A stretch of 64,000 nucleotides of DNA. Origin: Ficedula albicollis. Its lineage: Eukaryota > Chordata > Aves > Passeriformes > Muscicapidae. A program made the position numbers and the translations under genes. The DNA lies in contig NC_021671.1 of the NCBI RefSeq assembly GCF_000247815.1, positions 28,040,463 through 28,104,462 of the forward strand, given 5' to 3'. Below the pieces are notes generated by a model, which was not told the origin of the DNA, did not search any database, and was given only the letters and a program-made list of their open reading frames with translations. Positions 30,261 through 44,100 of the stretch are shown here, one piece after another (the first letter of the stretch is position 1; each line of letters opens with the position of its first letter).

Positions 30261-30933
30261 ATGCTGGCAAGGGAAAGTTTGTTCCTATCAAGTGCCCTTC
30301 CCCTTTCTCTTGCCTGCCTGAGCAGGTCAGCAGAGTTACGCATTTTGCAAAGTGCCAGTAGGGTTTGTGATAGGCTCGGTGTGATAGCTGTTATCAGAGC
30401 AGATAAAGCAATGGAGAACTTGCTTCTCTCTGGGTTTTCTTTTTTTTCCTTTTTTTTTCCAGGTAACCTGCAAGTAGTAGATACAGTTCTCTAACTAGAG
30501 TGTGTAGTCATTTGTTGGGACATAGGGTATTGCAGGGTGCATGGTTAGAAAATAAGTAATTACTTCTTAAATATGCAATTACTTTTGGAAGCTATTTGCA
30601 AGATGGAAGACAAGAAGGTGGTTGGGATTTACTAAGGGTGCACCACATCCACCAGTCTGTGAGACAAGTGGACTGGTCAGGAAACATGGAGGTTTTCCAA
30701 TTCCATCACGCAGTTTGACATCAGCAGAGCTGGTGACACAGCAGCCAGGTGGGGAGCTTTGGGGGGGGAGCTTCCCAGATTTGGCTTGGGAAGGGCCAGG
30801 GGATAGATGGCAGCTGGATGACAGCTGGGACACAGTGCAGCACTCAGCACCTGGGCATCCAGCTGCAACCAGTATGGAGTGGTGACCCTGAGGCCAGTGC
30901 TGATACTGGGACACAGCCCCGCTCAGTCAAGCC

Positions 30934-31245
30934 AGAATCATAGAATCACAGAATGCTTTGGGTGGGAAGGGACCATAAAGATTAATTCCACCCCCCTGCC
31001 ATGGACAGGGACACTTTCCACTAGAGCAGCTTGCTCAGAGTTCCATCCAACCTGGCCTTGAGCACTTCCAGGGATGGGGCATGCACAGCTTCTCTGGGCA
31101 GTTTCATTGTCTCATCACCTTCACAGCAAATAAGTTCTTCCTAGCATCTGATCTACACCTGCTTTCCTTCAGCTTAAGGCCCTTGTCCCTGAGCATGCAA
31201 TAGGTCTCCCCTGTTTCATATCACAAAATCCCTGATGGCCTGCCC
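30934..31245 (-). mobile_element. CR1 LINE fragment, minus orientation
   Basis: It begins with the reverse complement of the CR1 tail (agaatcatagaatcacagaa), then tgggtgggaagggaccataa, then ccatccaacctggccttgag and cagcttaaggcccttgtccc. This is a standard avian CR1 3' region read backwards, moderately diverged. Confidence 0.92.
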
Positions 31246-32191
31246 TCCCCACTTCCAAGACCCAGACCTGGGATTGCATGCAAAAATATTAATTATGTCT
31301 TCAGTGAGATCCAAGTGGCAGAATGAGGGGCTCAGAGGGGACACTGGGCTGTGTATGTGGACAGCCTGTTCCAAGCCATGCTACATTCATGGACTTGTCC
31401 CCTGTCCCTCCTCTGTTTTGCAGCAACAGAGACCATGAAGAGAGGAGGGCCATCAAGAGCAGAACCTTTTTAAGTACAAGAGCTCTGAGTGTAGAAGTTT
31501 CCCACTGGGAACATGGGGATTTTCCACCACCTTACAAACAAGCTGACTTGGAACCTGGTAAATTGCCAGATATTTGGCATGGCTGAGCCATGGGCAGCAT
31601 CCATGTGCAGCTGTGGCAAATCTGGGATTCTCCTGGAAAGTTAGTGCAGGAGTGAAAATGAACACTGCCTGCCTGAAGTGGTTTATCAAGGTAGGATGGA
31701 GCAATTGCTATTCTATGGGCTCTGTTGAAGGGCTCCTGTTGAAGAGCTCCTGGACACTGCAGTAATTTGTCAGGACACTTGTTACTGACCACTGGTCAAC
31801 TCTTCATGGCCCCACAGGAGGATGGTCTAAGCTCATTCTTGCTTTATAGTCCATTAGGATTCATCCAGTGCCTCTTTTCCTCACCTGCCCCTGCAGGGCT
31901 GCCAATCAGCATCCACCCCTGCCACAATGCCCTGGCATTGTGGCCACTGCAGCCAGCCCTGGTCCCATTGCAGTGCCAATCTCTTGACCCAGAGCTTTTG
32001 TTGTGTTTAATGTACCCCGAACTGCTCGAAGAGGGACTAATGTTTGCTCTCCTTGGCTGGTTTCTAATGCCTGCACCACTGACCTTGGGCTGGCCACCGA
32101 AGGGAAGGACAGCTGAGAGGCAAGGTCACACAGGAGAGAGGGAAGGTTGCTCAGGAGCATGGGGTGGCACAAGGCTGGAGGTGAGACCTGT

Positions 32192-32317
32192 CCTGCACAG
32201 CACAGCCCAGGCACGGTGGTGGGCAGGGCTAGGCAGGATCCATTGCACTTTTTCCCTGCACAGCACAGCCCAGGCACGGTGGTGGGCAGGGCTAGGCAGG
32301 ATCCATTGCACCTTTTT
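32192..32317 (+). repeat. Two-copy tandem duplication, 63-bp unit
   Basis: Units start cctgcacagcacagcccagg at 32192 and 32255, apparently identical through ggatccattgcac. Confidence 0.95.
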
Positions 32318-33776
32318 TCTTTTGCTGACCAAGGCACCAGCAAGACAAAGCCTGGGCTCAGGGAGACCAAGAGAAACCAAAAAGAGAAACCAAAAGAAAC
32401 CAAAGGAGAGTGTGTTTGCAAGGGTCACACTCCTGTGACCAGAGGTAGCTGAATGATGTGTACAAACAAGGAGGTGAAGCCCCTTCCTCTTTCTGTTGTT
32501 TGCACAATTAGCAACTTGAGTAATAAGCTTGAAGGCCACTTTTGCAGCACTGTGCCTAAAAAGATGCAGGCTGAGACATTACCCCTTGGAGATGTTGTCC
32601 TGAGCAGACCTATATGCCAGCACTCCTTGGCACACCAGACCTGGCTTTGTCCCAGGCTCCTTACATGCCACACCAGCTCAAACTGCTCTAAGTTCACCCA
32701 GCACTGACTGGGAACTTGGTGTCAATGTTAATAAAACATTAATTTGTTTACTCATGATAAGGGCACTTACAGATCCCTCCCTCTTGTGGAGGCAGTGCTG
32801 GAGGTGGTGGTGGTGGTGGTGGGGAATACAGGAGGGACAGGTCACTGCCTGGAGCCTCACTGGAGTGCTGCCAGCACTGTGATGGGGCTCAGCCTGCTGG
32901 GTGCTTCCATGATGCTGCCTCTCCCAGCTCCAGGATTCCAGCCAGATCCTGCAGGAGGTGTTCATTCCATGATGCCTTGGTGGCTCCCCAGGGTGCAGCA
33001 CAGACTGCATCAGCTGGGAGGAGCATCCATCCTGGTATAGGAAGATGTAGGGGAGGATCCCATGGGCTCCCTCCCTGGGGGCTGTACATTAGGTTGGCAT
33101 CAGAAGTTCATCTTCCTTCCATGGTAGAAATGAGGATTCTGCCCTTGCCTTTGGCCCATATCTGTCTTCTGCATTAAAATGTCAGAAGATGACTGGACAC
33201 GTCAGGTTTTCTCGGCCTTTCTCATGGAGAGAGCAAAATTTTCTCCTGGAAGTTTTCTCAAATAAAAAATTTAGTATGTAAGAGAATCCCAGTCCCTTAG
33301 ATGGTGTGGCACAGTGAAGGAACACTGCACCCAGCTTTCTATCTAGTTTCAGAGTTTGAGATATGATTGTTTTGTGTGTGTTATGTGTTTTCCTTTGCTG
33401 CATTATTTTTCACTAATAATCCCTCTCATTTGCCTCTCTCCTGTATTTTGCAGTTTGACAGAAGAAAACACACTGGCATTTTTTCAAGCTAGGGAGCACA
33501 GTTATTCTGTATTTGAAATAAAGACATCTGATCTGCAGCCTGAGCAATTCAGGAAGCAAAACAGGGAAAACATCTTGGAGTTGAACTGAACTGATGCTCC
33601 CACTGTTTTCAGCCTCAGGGAAAGCAATAAGAGCAAGGAAGGGTATTGGCAGAAGTGCTGTGCTGGGTTTATGATAGCACAGCATGATCAGGCAGTGGAA
33701 AAGGCAAAGCAGCCTCTCCTCAGAGCTTGGCTGGTCTCAGCTTTTCAGTCCTGCTCTCGTTTGCCAGGGGCTGCAG

Positions 33777-33947
33777 ACCCCACCATGAGCCTAGCCAGAT
33801 CCCTCTACTCCCCTCTGCCCCCTGGGAATCCAAAGGAAATCACTGCTATGAAAAACTGCTAACCCCACCATGAGCCTAGCCAGATCCCTCTACTCCCCCT
33901 CTGCCTCCTGGGAATCCAAAGGAAATCAATGCTATGAAAAACTGCTA
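33777..33947 (+). repeat. Two-copy tandem duplication, 85-bp unit
   Basis: Units accccaccatgagcctagcc ... gctatgaaaaactgcta at 33777 and 33862. The copies differ by one inserted c and two substitutions. Confidence 0.95.
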
Positions 33948-34734
33948 CACTGAACGCAAAAATAAACCTAGCAAAGCCCAGTGGTGTTTCTTTCAGACAT
34001 GGCTCAGTGCCAAAACCTGCTGTTTTGGGACAACTTACTACTGCTTGTGATGTATTTCAGATGATGGCAAATAACAGGGTCCTTGGGGACATTAAACATC
34101 CCATGAAACATCTCCAGCAGTTCCACCTCATCTCCTTCCACTGAAGGGGTATCTCTGTCTGCACAGGCTATCACAGGCCATGAAGTTTCAGGTGGTGTTG
34201 CAAGAAAACAAGCACATGCCCACGTGAATGCCCATCTGCAAAGCTGCACCCTAGCTCTCATTACACTCAAAATCTTGTTTGTGGACAAAAGGGATACTCA
34301 TCAAGTAAAGCCGAGAATTTATTGATAACATAAATGAAATTTTAAGAGTCTAATCATTTTTACTCCAAATCTAGCTGTTCCAGGAAAGAATAATGCAGTA
34401 AAAACCATACACACATTTTCAGCCTCTGCATTTTTTCTTGGTTTTGCATTCTCCTGTCCACTGCTCCTTGGGATCCTAAGGTGGTGGGGCATTGTGGGTG
34501 GCAGGGACAGCCAGAGGCAGGGACATGCAGAGACATCCCTCAACTGGCTCAGCCTTCAAACCTGGGCTTCACCCAGCCTGACCTCACCATGGCTGCTGTG
34601 AGATATTGCTCCCCTCTACCTTTAGCTCCTTCCTTTACACCTCCCTACTTCAAAGACTGTTGAGATACTGCTTAGCCAAGCTATTAATAATTTAATAACT
34701 CTTCACTCTTACTTCCTAAGCCAGTTGCCTTAAA

Positions 34735-34960
34735 CTCTGTTACTGCCATTTTCTTTTGAACTGCTCCCAGCTTGTCAGTGGCTTGGGGGTAATAAGGTTT
34801 CCAAAATTGAATGGTGTTCAAGATGTGGCCTCACCAACCTCAGATCCTCTAAAATCCATGGCAATGTGCCTGCTGGCTTAAGTTTACTTTGGTATCTGGC
34901 CTAAAGAGAGGAATACTGCTTTGTCAGCTTGGTAGCATGATGTCTCAGCAAGAGCCACTC
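34735..34960 (-). mobile_element. Possible diverged CR1 internal fragment, minus orientation
   Basis: The phrase aaaattgaatggtgttcaag then atgtggcctcaccaacct resembles the region of CR1 upstream of the 3' end in reverse. The alignment is by eye and weak outside that core. Confidence 0.4.
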
Positions 34961-35018
34961 AAAATTACATATGGATTTTTTTCAAATAGTTTTTTTTTGT
35001 TTGTTTGTTTTTACACAG

Positions 35019-35590
35019 CCCTATTAAGTTGCAAATTCACGTCTATTTGGAGGATGTAACCTGGTGTCAGCCAAAGTGGACACTCCCTTACCATGACGGA
35101 GACTCTGATGAGAAAATGACTGGGTTTTTTTGTCAGATATTCAGAGCCTGGTCCCCAGCAGAGCAGAAAGCTCCTGTCCCACCCAACACACAGAGAACCC
35201 AACTAAGGTAAGGAAGCCTGGGGCTGTCAGGGTTTTCCTGCACACAGCAGGTCTGAAAGGCCTTTGGCTGTGTTGGTTTGGACCTTAACTCTGCAGCAGA
35301 CTGTGCAGGGAAAGGTCAGCTCCAGCCAGGTGAGAAATCAATACCAGCGGAAAGCATTGTCTCAAGCTGTGGGTGTTAAAATGCCACTGGTAAAATCTGC
35401 TTTTACAGATGCCCCTCTTTATTGAAAATTTCCCTCATTTATGCATGGCTGATTCCTCCATTGATGTCAGTCTGATTAGTACCATATTTGTTAAGAGCTA
35501 AATCCCCACAGGCCTTATTTCCCCTACGTATAACAATTAAGTATATAAATATTTAACAGAAATTTTAAAAAATACATATATACATATACA

Positions 35591-35625
<35 letters not shown>

Positions 35626-35981
35626 TCTTTTTTTTCCCCAGGCTGATATCAGGAAGCAAGGACTAGAAAGTGTAGAATTATCCTCCAGTACAATCACAGT
35701 TCAGCTGTTAATGAGCTCGCTTTAGCATGCAGACATCCTTTTACAGTCCTTGTCCCTCTGGAGCTGCCCAACTGTCCTCCTGGCTTTGTTGCAACAAACC
35801 AATACTCTTTTTATTGATGGGGCTCCTGTCACTGCATAAAAAGATAGTTGGTTGAATAAATTATTCTGAGCTATCAAAAAGCATATGGAATGGTGCTATG
35901 ATATAAAGGACCCCAAACTCATTTTTTCCACAAAGACTCAAATTTAACAGAAATTTTAATATATACATATATACATATACA

Positions 35982-36016
<35 letters not shown>

Positions 36017-36721
36017 TCTTTTTTTTCCCCAGGCTGATATCAGGAAGCAAGGACTAGAAAGTGTAGAATTATCCTCCAGTACAATCACAGTTCAGCTGTT
36101 AATGAGCTCGCTTTAGCATGCAGACATCCTTTTACAGTCCTTGTCCCTCTGGAGCTGCCCAACTGTCCTCCTGGCTTTGTTGCAACAAACCAATACTCTT
36201 TTTATTGATGGGGCTCCTGTCACTGCATAAAAAGATAGTTGGTTGAATAAATTATTCTGAGCTATCAAAAAGCATATGGAATGGTGCTATGATATAAAGG
36301 ACCCCAAACTCATTTTTTCCACAAAGACTCAACTCTCACCACCTCTCACTACAGCAGGGTGACAGTGGGGCTGTGTGGTGCTGTCCTGCACCCATGCAAG
36401 CAGCAGCAGGGGGGTGCTGGCATGGGCAGCCACCACAGCATCCTCTGGGGCTGCCCATGAGGGTGGAGTGCAGGGGGATCAGCCCCCAGGGTCCTCACTG
36501 TGACCTGCTCATCCCTGCACAGCTCTAGAGACCGTGGCCAGCCTCACTGCGCATCTCCAGATCAGGTCGTGCTAAGGGACACTTTTAAATGGTGTCTAAA
36601 TGACTCAGGAAACAGCAAAAATAATGCACCAGTCTTCATCCAGGGCAGAAATATTTCTCTTGTTCCTGTAAATGTTGTTGAGTGGGAAGAGATGATGGCG
36701 ACTTTTCCTGATAGAGTGACT
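35019..36721 (+). other. Candidate two-exon open frame, not recognised
   Basis: Exon A, 35019-35207, has acceptor tttttacacag and donor gtaagg, and is open for 63 codons (reading PIKLQIHVYLEDVTWC at its start). Exon B, 36523-36721, has acceptor cctgcacag and donor gtaagt, and is open for 66 codons (core FKWCLNDSGNSKNNAPVFIQ). Exon A leaves in phase 2 and B enters in phase 2, so they join in one open frame. I recognise no family and see no further exons. Chance is a real alternative, and a diverged gene or a non-coding RNA are others. Confidence 0.15.
35551..36332 (+). repeat. Two-copy tandem duplication, 391-bp unit
   Basis: Units 35551-35941 and 35942-36332 begin atttaacagaaattttaa, contain a (TA)n/(CATATA)n stretch, and end tttccacaaagactcaa. 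They are nearly identical apart from the AT microsatellite. Confidence 0.96.
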
Positions 36722-39700
36722 GTAAGTGCTGAGATCCTCAAGAGAAAAGGAAGAGAGAGAAATTTGAGGACAGGGACTGAGAATAGGCTGATTTCAGTAT
36801 CAAATTATCTCTGTGTTGTACCTACTTGTACAGCCATTAAACCACCAGCCTAAGCTACACTGTCTTCTGAGAAAATCTTATCTTTAGCAACCTGGTACAC
36901 AGTTAAAGATGAAATAGTTCTACTTTTGGCTACTTAGCTGCAGGACTTAAAAACTGAGTCTTCAGAGAGACAAGGTAAACAGATACTATTAATTCAAATG
37001 TCTGAATCAACATTTCAAAGGAAGGTCAGAAATTAGAAAAATTATATAGAAAATATAGAAACTTTACTATAAAACTGCATGTTTCACTAAAACAGGTTAG
37101 GAGCATTTATAGAACTTTTATGTTTAGCTGTCATCCTGCTGGTATTGGAATGTTTCAGGATATGGCTATGCATTAGAATTTCAGTATCATTACATTTTTA
37201 TATTGATCTGAGTGCCTGGGATCAGCATCCATAATAGATAATGAAGCTTATGATCCTAAGGCACTCTTATGAAAAACCACTATTTAGAATTTACTACTGC
37301 TATAAGCAGAAATTGTTGAGATACTTGTGAATGCCAGGCCTGGGTCTCAAAAGATATTCCAGTTGTTATAAAGAATTTGTTCTGTTCCTAAGCTATAATA
37401 CTGGCTCAAAGATGTGTTTGCTGCATTTGTAAGTTGCTGTGAATGTGTAGCTAGATTTATTCCTTCCTAGAAATCAGTATTAAGCTTGGTGGATTTGGCA
37501 GGTGCATGGCAAAGATCACCCACCACCTCACAAAACAATGAACCTGCTTCTGATCTGACACGTACAGCACTGCCACAAAGCCAAACTTGAACCTGAAACC
37601 CTCAACCAAAGAGAGAAAACAACTGATTCAGCCTTCAGCCTACCCCAAAGACTTCAAAGACCCTGTTTGAGATTCATGACACAGAGTTCAATAAAAATCC
37701 CACTCCCCACACCAACCATCCTCCACTCCTGCTGTGTAGGACTCTTCTTGCAGAGGGAATTCAGTGAGAAACATCTGTATAGTGGCAGAACTGCTGTTAT
37801 CAGGGGGGAAAAACAACAAAGAGAAGGAAAGGGAGAGATCACAGAATTGTTCATTGGTGTCTTTTAAACAAAGGAGCCTAATTTATTTTTTAAAGTAGTT
37901 TATACAAATGGCAATCAACAGAGGCACAAGGAGAAGTGGCAGGTTTATGGGATGAGTGGGGGCACACAGTCACAGTGGGCATTCATTGAGACTCATCAAA
38001 AACTTACTTTGGACATGGCCATGTTTGATAATTCTAGAAAGGCTTTTTCCAGCCCTAAACCACACAGAAATAGATTTTATCTGATATTTTTATTTTCCTC
38101 CCTGGCCAGATTTTCATAATGTTCTAAAATTCAGTTCCAATGTCCCTTCTTCAGCTGTGACAATAGCATCATTTATTGCACCAGGACAGCAGAGCTGAGC
38201 AGGCTATTCCTTCCCATGGCCCCAGGACAGCAGCACCCTCTTGAGTGGGGGTTACAGAGCAGAAGGTCTCACTGATGATCTTTGATTTCTGTGCCCCTGA
38301 AAACAGCTGCTTTTTCTTGACTCAGTAAAGTCAAGGTAAATGCCAAAACTGCAAAATGCAGTTATGGATATATGAGTGATTAGCAGGTGGCTCTGAGGAT
38401 GGGTAACATGATAGGGGGACTTTCAGTAAGAGGACACAGGACCTGAGCTGAGGCCAGGTTCTCTGGGGGACACACAGCACTGTGGTTGCCTGCTGGGCTC
38501 CAGAGCTGTGCGTGGGATGCAGCTGGGTGGGTGCAAAGGCTGTCAGCTACTCCTGCTGGGGTCTAAAGCTCCACAATATTTTGCTGCTCCCCTCCAGTCT
38601 CACAGAATTACTGCACCTGTTTCCAAGCCCTTTTATGTGACCTCGTTTACCTCAATGCACTTAATTGCCACATTTTCTAGCCTTGGATTGCTTCCATAGA
38701 GGTGTTTCTGCTGCTGGACTGGGGGAGGCAGTGTCTGGCCACTGCTGAGTAGATGGAGAGAATGTTCCCTGGACCTTTGGAGCAGAAACCTGGCCTGCAG
38801 CCCTGACTGGAGCTGTAGGGGCAGTGCTGGGGCTGCAGCATTTCCCCACATGCCTGCTCTTCAGGCAGGGCAGAGCCACAGGGACACTTCCCCAGGGCCC
38901 CTCGCAGGAAGAGGCACCCGGATTACAATGACCACATTACACCCATGTGGCCAAAAATTGGGGAAATGTGGGTTATTTTTGATTTCACACACATCCTCAG
39001 GGACCCAGAGCTCTGGCACTGAGACCTGGATGAAGCTGATGAGTTTTGAAAGAGACAGGAAAACTTTCAATGCCCCTTGATAGCAAAGAATGCAGTTTTG
39101 CTGCCTGAAGTTGCTCATGCTTTCTGCTCACTTCTCTTTCTGTTGCTCTGTTTCTCTCCTGCATTTCATCTTCCACTTCCTTGCCTCTTTTTGCTGCTTA
39201 TGCAGCTGCTCAGAGATCCTGCTGCTCATCCAGTGTTCTCTCCCACCTCATACCCCACTGGTCTGTGCCTGCTTCCAGCTGTGTCTTGTGGGGTGCTTCT
39301 GTTAGGGGCACCTAGCCTTGTTCCTGGACATCAACCATCTTCACATCACACGTTGTTGCTGGTTGCTGGTTTTGGGGATTTCCATCTCAGTCACATTGAC
39401 CGTTCCAGGGACAGAGCCCAGGGGCAAAGTGCATTACCTGTGCTCAGTGGCAGTGTTCCCCAGAAGCTGCCACCCAAAAGCCCTGCATAGAGGGTGTGCT
39501 TGTGCTCAGCAAGTGAGGAAAACACCTACTATGCTTATGATGGAAAGTGTTTATTGTCTAAGTGCCTGAAAAATGTGGGCTCACTAAAATTTTGTCTTAT
39601 TTAGAAAGTAATCTAAAGCAATTTTTAGAAGTATCCAGAATGTTCCTAGTTGAATATCCATTTATATCCCCAACAGTGCACTGCAGGATTCACTTAGAGA

Positions 39701-40534
39701 TACCAACACTCATCCAGGGCTGCTGCACTCCCCAGACATACTGGACAGAAGCAGGATAGCTGTGTGTACATACACACTCACTGCTGATTCCTGTGTGGTG
39801 TCATTCCATTGAAATGCCCAAAGTTTGGATCTTATATTGCAGGAGGTATGGGAGGGGGATTATGGATTTTGGCTGACATCACTTCTCTATTTATGTCCAC
39901 AAAGAATGCATGCACATGTGTCTAGACCTTCCTAAACATTTCTGCAAATACATTTATAAATCAATGTCATTTCAGCCAGCCAGCCAGGAGGATCAATATC
40001 CACTATCACTCAGTATCCTGAACAGCATTGATCCCCCTCATACCTGCACAATAGGGACTAAAAGCTGAGCATGTGGTAGCTGTTAGAAGCTGTCTTTCAA
40101 GCTGTATGTTTTAAGGATGCACATGTGCAATTGCACTGATCTGAAGGATTAAGGGATAACTTGGTGAATATATACCTTCCTTCCAGACAGTGAGAATGGA
40201 TGAGATAGGTTGTAACCTACTGTCACATCTGTTACCTGGCATTGTACTTCCAGGCCAACAGCATTAGTGAGAAGGTTCAGGGTGAAGAACAGCAGATGGA
40301 GAAACCTGTCAGATAGTTTTATTCAACATGGGAGTAATAGCTGCAGTAGGAGGACCCACCAGTAAAATCAGCAAAAACCTGCTTCCGGAGGTGAGGGCCT
40401 GCCTGTACAGGTGACCTCAGCACAGAGCAGGGAGAAGAATAACAGCTTTTTGGTACTGGTGTGTTTGACCCTTAATTACTGGTCACCTCACAGAAAGGAC
40501 ATGATTAATAGAAAAAAAAATCTATATTCTTATT

Positions 40535-41186
40535 AAAAATTGTACAGTCCTTTTTTCATTGAAGCTGCTTTTACTGCTACTTAGGAGACTTTACTGTCTT
40601 AAAGGTAAGGAAATTCAATTTCTCTGGAGCTAGGTGTGAAGTACTGAGTATCAGCCTTTTATGTGTTTCTGCCCTCCTTGGGAACTTTATAGACACTTTT
40701 CCATTCCGTTGTAAACAGCTACTGAAACTGTAAGCTATGACCTCACCATACAAAGACTGGGTAGAGTTTCTTGGTGTATGTTGTATGGGAAAGAATAGGG
40801 TCTTTCTTCGGTAGAGTTTCTTGGTGTATGTTGTATGGGAAGGAATAGGGGCTTTCTTTTCCTTGGGAACTTTATAGACACTTTTCCATTCAGTTGTAAA
40901 CAGCTATTGTAAAAATTGTACAGTCCTTTTTTCATTGAAGCTGCTTTTACTGCTACTTAGGAGACTTTACTGTCTTAAAGGTAAGGAAATTCAATTTCTC
41001 TGGAGCTAGGTGTGAAGTACTGAGTATCAGCCTTTTATGTGTTTCTGCCCTCCTTGGGAACTTTATAGACACTTTTCCATTCCGTTGTAAACAGCTACTG
41101 AAACTGTAAGCTATGACCTCACCATACAAAGACTGGGTAGAGTTTCTTGGTGTATGTTGTATGGGAAGGAATAGGGGCTTTCTTTA
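40535..41186 (+). repeat. Nested tandem duplication, 376-bp outer and 50-bp inner period
   Basis: The block aaaaattgtacagtcctttt ... gggaaggaatagggg is at 40535 and again at 40911. Inside the first, gtagagtttcttggtgtatg is doubled (40761 and 40811). A partial copy of ccttgggaactttatagaca ... (40675-40725) recurs at 40861-40910. Confidence 0.94.
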
Positions 41187-44100
41187 GCCTCCTTCAGCAG
41201 TGTGAAGCCATATGGAAAGGGTAAGCAAGAGATTTTCAGGGGCACTAATGAAGGCACAGCCTCTCAGCATCTCTCCCTTCTGGCTCTCAGGGCTGATCTT
41301 GAACAGACTTTCCTGTTCCAAACCAAACCAAAACAGTCAGTAAATAATGTCAATCTGATTATTTGAGGAGTGACCTGAGCAGGGCCTATAAAGTGTCACC
41401 AGTGCAGGTACGGGGTGGCAAATGAGCTGAACATGATCGTGTGTCCTTTGGGTCCCAGGAACAGGGCCTGGAGGCTGGGATGAAGGCACACATACTTTGC
41501 ATACAATTTACCTTTTGGGATTTTTTGTACCAATGGTTTGGAGGAAATCTCATAACAGCAATGAGGATTTTTCCCCAACTTAAGCTGCTGAGCCCTGTGG
41601 GGATTCTTGCTCTAACACCAGCCAGCCAGGGAACTGCTCTGCACCCTGAGACCACTCTCCCAGCGAGAAACAAGAGGGGACCCCTCTGGCCTCATCAAGC
41701 CCCACTGTGTGCCACGGGCTGGAAGCCCTGGAGCTGGTTGCTCAATCCCTATGGTCAAGCAGCCACCACAGGCTGGGCTGGGGGTGAGAGGCAGCATGCC
41801 TGGGATAAGATGTGGCCCCAAATGACTCCAAGAGATAAGCAGACAGACAGACACTTTTATAATCTGTACAAATGGTGATGACCCTCTTTTCAACAGGTCT
41901 GTGTCTTTCTGAGCCCAGGTGACCTTGGAGCCTACAAACAAAAGGTCCCTGCCAAGGCAGTCCTAGAATTATCTGCATATTGTGTGTATAGGTATTTTTC
42001 TGTCCTTTGAAGCTTCTGCCTGACAGGATCACTTGCTGAGCTGTGCTGCTTGGATTAGAAGAGACAGCTGGCAACTGTTCCCTGCTGGCTCTCTTACTGC
42101 CATTCCTGCTCCTATTGATCTCTCTCAAGCCACCCCCTCTCCTCTTCAAACAGAAGAGCCCTCCTGGATTTATTGGTTTCTGATGCAGAGGCCTTTCAGT
42201 ACCTTTTATTATCCTCACTGATGAGGCACTGGTGCATCAGGAGCATCTTCACATCTTTTCCAGTTCTGCTGTAGCTTTCTGGATGTGGGGAGAAGCACAC
42301 AGTATCCAGCTTAAGAAAGATCTGCCCCTAAAATCAATGTGTCTGTCCACTGCAATATTACTGGTGCCTATCAGTGATGTTCAGAGCAGAAAGCAGGATG
42401 CATCCAGGAGGGGCAGACAGATATTCAATCCCATTAAATCCCAATAAATAAATGATACATTGCCCAGCAGAGCAATCTGGGCTATCAGATGTCCTTTCCT
42501 TATGGGGGAGTGTAAAGGCTTCTCTCCTGCTGGGAGAAGGTTCCCCTGCAAGCAGCACTGACATGCCTGGGAGGTATCACCAGCTGCTGTGTGCCACTCT
42601 GCTGGCTTCTGATGGGAAACTTCGCCTTCCCTTCCTGTACCTCCATAATTTCTTTAGATGAGTTTCAATTTTTTTCTGGACATTGATGAAATATTGTGAC
42701 ACAAATCAGCATATTTGCTTTCTATTCAGGAAACTACCCATTATGCCACCACTTTTCCTCAACGTCTGCTGTATGGACTGTGCAGAGAAGAAAACTCATC
42801 CTCTTCTGTACAGTGGGATAATCTGAGGAATACAATCCATGACAAGAGAGGAAGGAAACTGACTTAGTTTTTACTAGATATCTCTTTTCTGGAAGTGCTT
42901 GATTGTAAGACCTCAGCAACTGATTCTTGCAGGGATCAGTGCCAGGGTTTCCTCCTGAACACCATCTATTAAAGTTATTCACAGAAGATCAAAACTGATT
43001 TTGTAGATAAAAGAAAACTGAGCTGGACTGAACTACTCCAGCACACCCATCTGTTTGTGAACCTGTTGGAAAGCTGGAAAGGAAGTTCATTACGTGCAGA
43101 CTTGATGTTTTCTGTGTGAATGGTCCATCTGGGTTTTTGAAGCTAACACTCCTCAGACAAGCTGCTCCATGATGAGCAGAGTCAGCAGTGCCTGTTTCCT
43201 GTGTTTCTCTCTCTGCAGGACATCTCTGGTGCTTGTGACTGACCTTTCCTTGAAACCCTTCTGCAGTGAATGCATTTACTCCCTCTTCCTTTATTGTCCA
43301 CTTGCTTTTTTCCCCAGATAAGTTATCCTTGAGATTGCCAGCCCCCTGCAAAGTGTGATTACGTTTGGCCACTGGGTTCAAGTGTTGTTACAGGGAATTG
43401 ATAGTCAGAACAATTGCATAAGTCCCAGCTTCAGGAGAAACAAGGATAAAAATCCTCTAGAGAGAACAAAAAGGAGGAAAACAACCTCTTTTAAGAAACC
43501 TCCATGCATTCAGTGGTTAAAATCAGAGCCTTTCCAGGCAACTTCCACTTAAAGAAGAGGAAGAACATCCCTGCACTGCAGACAGAGCTATCACACAAGG
43601 CTGAACCTTCAGATGTTGTATTAGCAGATATATTCTCTGTATACCAGCTCATAACTTGCATAAGAAAACGGCCTAAAAATTATTCATAACACAGAAACTC
43701 TAAAAAGCATGTTTGGTACCTCTGAGGTCCATTTTGGAGTGCAGAAGAATAGTAGGCATATCACTTAGTGGGACCTCAATTTCAAAGGGGCCAAATCTCT
43801 CCCAGGTTCCAACAGGCAGATGAGCAGGGAGGAGTTTCATTTGTTTAATTCTGCACATAGAAATCCCTGTACTTTATTTACCTCACCCAACCCAAGCCCA
43901 CCAGCCCCTGCACAGTGTGGGTGTGCCTGTGCAGATGCCAATGCACCAGAGATGTAAACTCTGGTTTACTTCTGCCAGGAGCTAGCCCCTCTCAGGGGAC
44001 GTCAGATCTCCTCAGAATGCAGGGGTTTGTTTTCTCAGTTCAGTAAATGTGAGTCTGGAACCAAGGTCCAAAAGACCAGAGCATTTCCACAGGTGAGCTC

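Noticed and set aside
31767..32438. 223-codon plus-strand open frame
   Set aside because: It runs through the 63-bp tandem duplication, repeating HSTAQARWWAGLGRIHCTF, in a GC-richer unique area. There are no splice or domain signals, so it is judged non-coding.
33454..33590. Exon-like segment after ttttgcag
   Set aside because: It has an acceptor and a short open frame, but no donor and a stop at 33587. There is no similarity to a known protein.
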